From assembly GCF_003254395.2 (NCBI RefSeq), contig NC_037638.1, positions 19,891,207 through 19,955,206 on the forward strand: 64,000 bases of DNA, read 5' to 3'. This DNA comes from Apis mellifera. Its lineage: Eukaryota > Arthropoda > Insecta > Hymenoptera > Apidae. Both the position numbers and the translations under genes were made by a program. The notes under the pieces are model-generated. The model made no database searches. It worked only from the letters and a program-made list of their open reading frames with translations, and was not told the DNA's origin. Numbering within the stretch: the first letter of the stretch is position 1; the number at the start of each line of letters is the position of its first letter. This document shows, piece by piece, positions 62,877 to 64,000 of the stretch.

Positions 62877-62969
62877 AATAATAATAATAATAATAATAAT
62901 AATAGTAATAGTAATAATAATAATAATAATAATGATAATGTTAATAATAATGATAATGATAATGATAAT
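62877..62969. repeat. (AAT)n array with AGT and GAT interruptions
   Basis: About 93 bp of AAT units; reverse complement of the ATT array 2 kb upstream. Confidence 0.95.
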
Positions 62970-64000
62970 CAACGCAAGGGCCTGCGGGATTCATTTCACG
63001 TTCCTGGCAAAAGACTGTTGTTCGCATGCGTCCAAGAAAGAAGGAGGATGCAAGGCGTCGTCCATCCTGCGCGTGAAACGAGAAAAAAGATTGACAAGGA
63101 AACGAAAAAAAGGAAAAGGGGAGACTCGATTTGTACACGCAATCGTTATTATATATACACACAATCACACGCGCGCGCGCCCGCGCAAATGACGCATAAA
63201 TGCGCGTTTCGATGCTGCCATGTTTTATTATCGATTCGACACTTCTCGTCGTTTGCAAAATAATCTAATTGTAAATCCTCCGATTTAGGTAGAGTATTTT
63301 TAATCGGCTTGTTTTTCCACTTTGTCGGAGAGGTATGGACGTTTTTTCTAAGTTTGATACTAAAGATACTAAAGAGAGAGAGAGAGAGAGAAAAAAAAGA
63401 AAGAAAAAAAAAGAAAAAATAAAATAGAAGAATATAAAAAAAACGAGTTTTATCCGATTAAGGTTCTATTAGAGAAAAAGGAGAGAGAAAAAAAAAAAAT
63501 CCCTTAGTGGAATCCTTCTTACGAGGAAGAACGGAAGACTCAGGCACGATACCAAAGATATTACTTATATAACTAGGGCACCGTTGGTCGTTGCGATGAT
63601 GATTGATGAATGTACAGAGGCGCACAAAAAGAGAAAGAGAAAGAGAAATTAAAAACATAATAATAATAATAATCGTTAAGGGATTGCTGGCCCCTCGCAC
63701 AAAAATCGAGAATGTAGAGGTAGAATAGACCGTCGAGAGAACAGAGATAGATCACCTCTTTCACCTTTCTTTTCAATCGTATCGTTCATCACCCGGGGTG
63801 ATGATTTCGTTTTATTGATCGAATCGCGATTGATTGGTTTGTTTTCTTCCGCGTAATTGCTCGTGCGTAATCGCGAGAGACTACGAGATCGATGCCATTC
63901 GTTTTTTTTTTAGATCGATGCATTTTTCTCGCTCCTGTGTTTCCTTCTTGTTTGCATCCCAGCGAAGGGAGGGGTGAAGGGAGAATATTTCGGAAGATGA

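Larger units (their letters stand above)
61761..64000. other. Gene-free stretch downstream of Sema-1A
   Basis: Low-complexity DNA: CT/GA-rich segments around 61.9-62.0 kb, a purine tract at 62620-62664, an AAT array at 62877-62969, and GA and A-rich runs at 63372-63430. No exon-like sequence is seen; some or all may be extended 3' UTR. Confidence 0.6.

Noticed and set aside
1..64000. CRISPR arrays, prokaryotic operons, tRNA or rRNA genes
   Set aside because: No regularly spaced identical repeats with unique spacers, no cloverleaf with a proper B box, no rRNA-like segments; the window is eukaryotic intron/gene DNA.

Overview
The window is eukaryotic, almost certainly insect and most likely a bee (Apis-like). 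The evidence is a multi-exon insect-type semaphorin with GT-AG introns, a mellifera-subfamily mariner with matching terminal repeats, many CpG and TCGA words, and dense simple repeats. The species assignment is inference; no database was consulted.

Layout. Positions 1 to about 50,350 contain no exon I can support. They hold CpG-rich and AT-rich noncoding DNA with many microsatellites, two diverged tandem-repeat blocks (31.14-31.82 kb and 43.74-44.16 kb), two short dispersed duplications (4.7/5.6 kb and 9.7/10.07 kb), and one internally deleted mariner of 910 bp at 45,087-45,996 with perfect 30-bp inverted repeats and TA target duplications. This stretch is probably intron or 5' flank of the gene to its right, because the first exon found there starts in mid-protein.

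From 50,352 to 59,911 on the + strand lie eight coding exons of a class-1 transmembrane semaphorin (Sema-1a). The spliced reading frame is continuous across all seven introns: 2,187 coding nt after a 2-nt carry-over, giving 728 residues plus a stop. The exons encode nearly the whole sema domain, a PSI domain, a short stalk, one transmembrane helix and a proline-rich cytoplasmic tail ending in Lys-Lys-Val-Tyr-Leu. The signal peptide and first residues of the sema domain are on an exon I could not find, presumably to the left of this window.

From 59,912 to about 61.75 kb or further is the 3' untranslated region, with candidate poly(A) signals and a Pumilio-type motif. The rest, to 64,000, is low-complexity DNA, possibly a longer 3' UTR.

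Most interesting observations: (1) the semaphorin frame stays open for 98 codons after its TGA, then 40 more after a TAG, before a double TAG; (2) the 115-nt intron before the transmembrane exon has no in-frame stop, so its retention would give a secreted semaphorin; (3) two acceptors are tandem duplicates that preserve frame; (4) long complementary (ATT)n and (AAT)n arrays lie 2 kb apart downstream of the stop; (5) a dimeric higher-order tandem repeat at 31 kb. I see no CRISPR, operon, tRNA or rRNA, and no second protein-coding gene apart from the transposase remnant.
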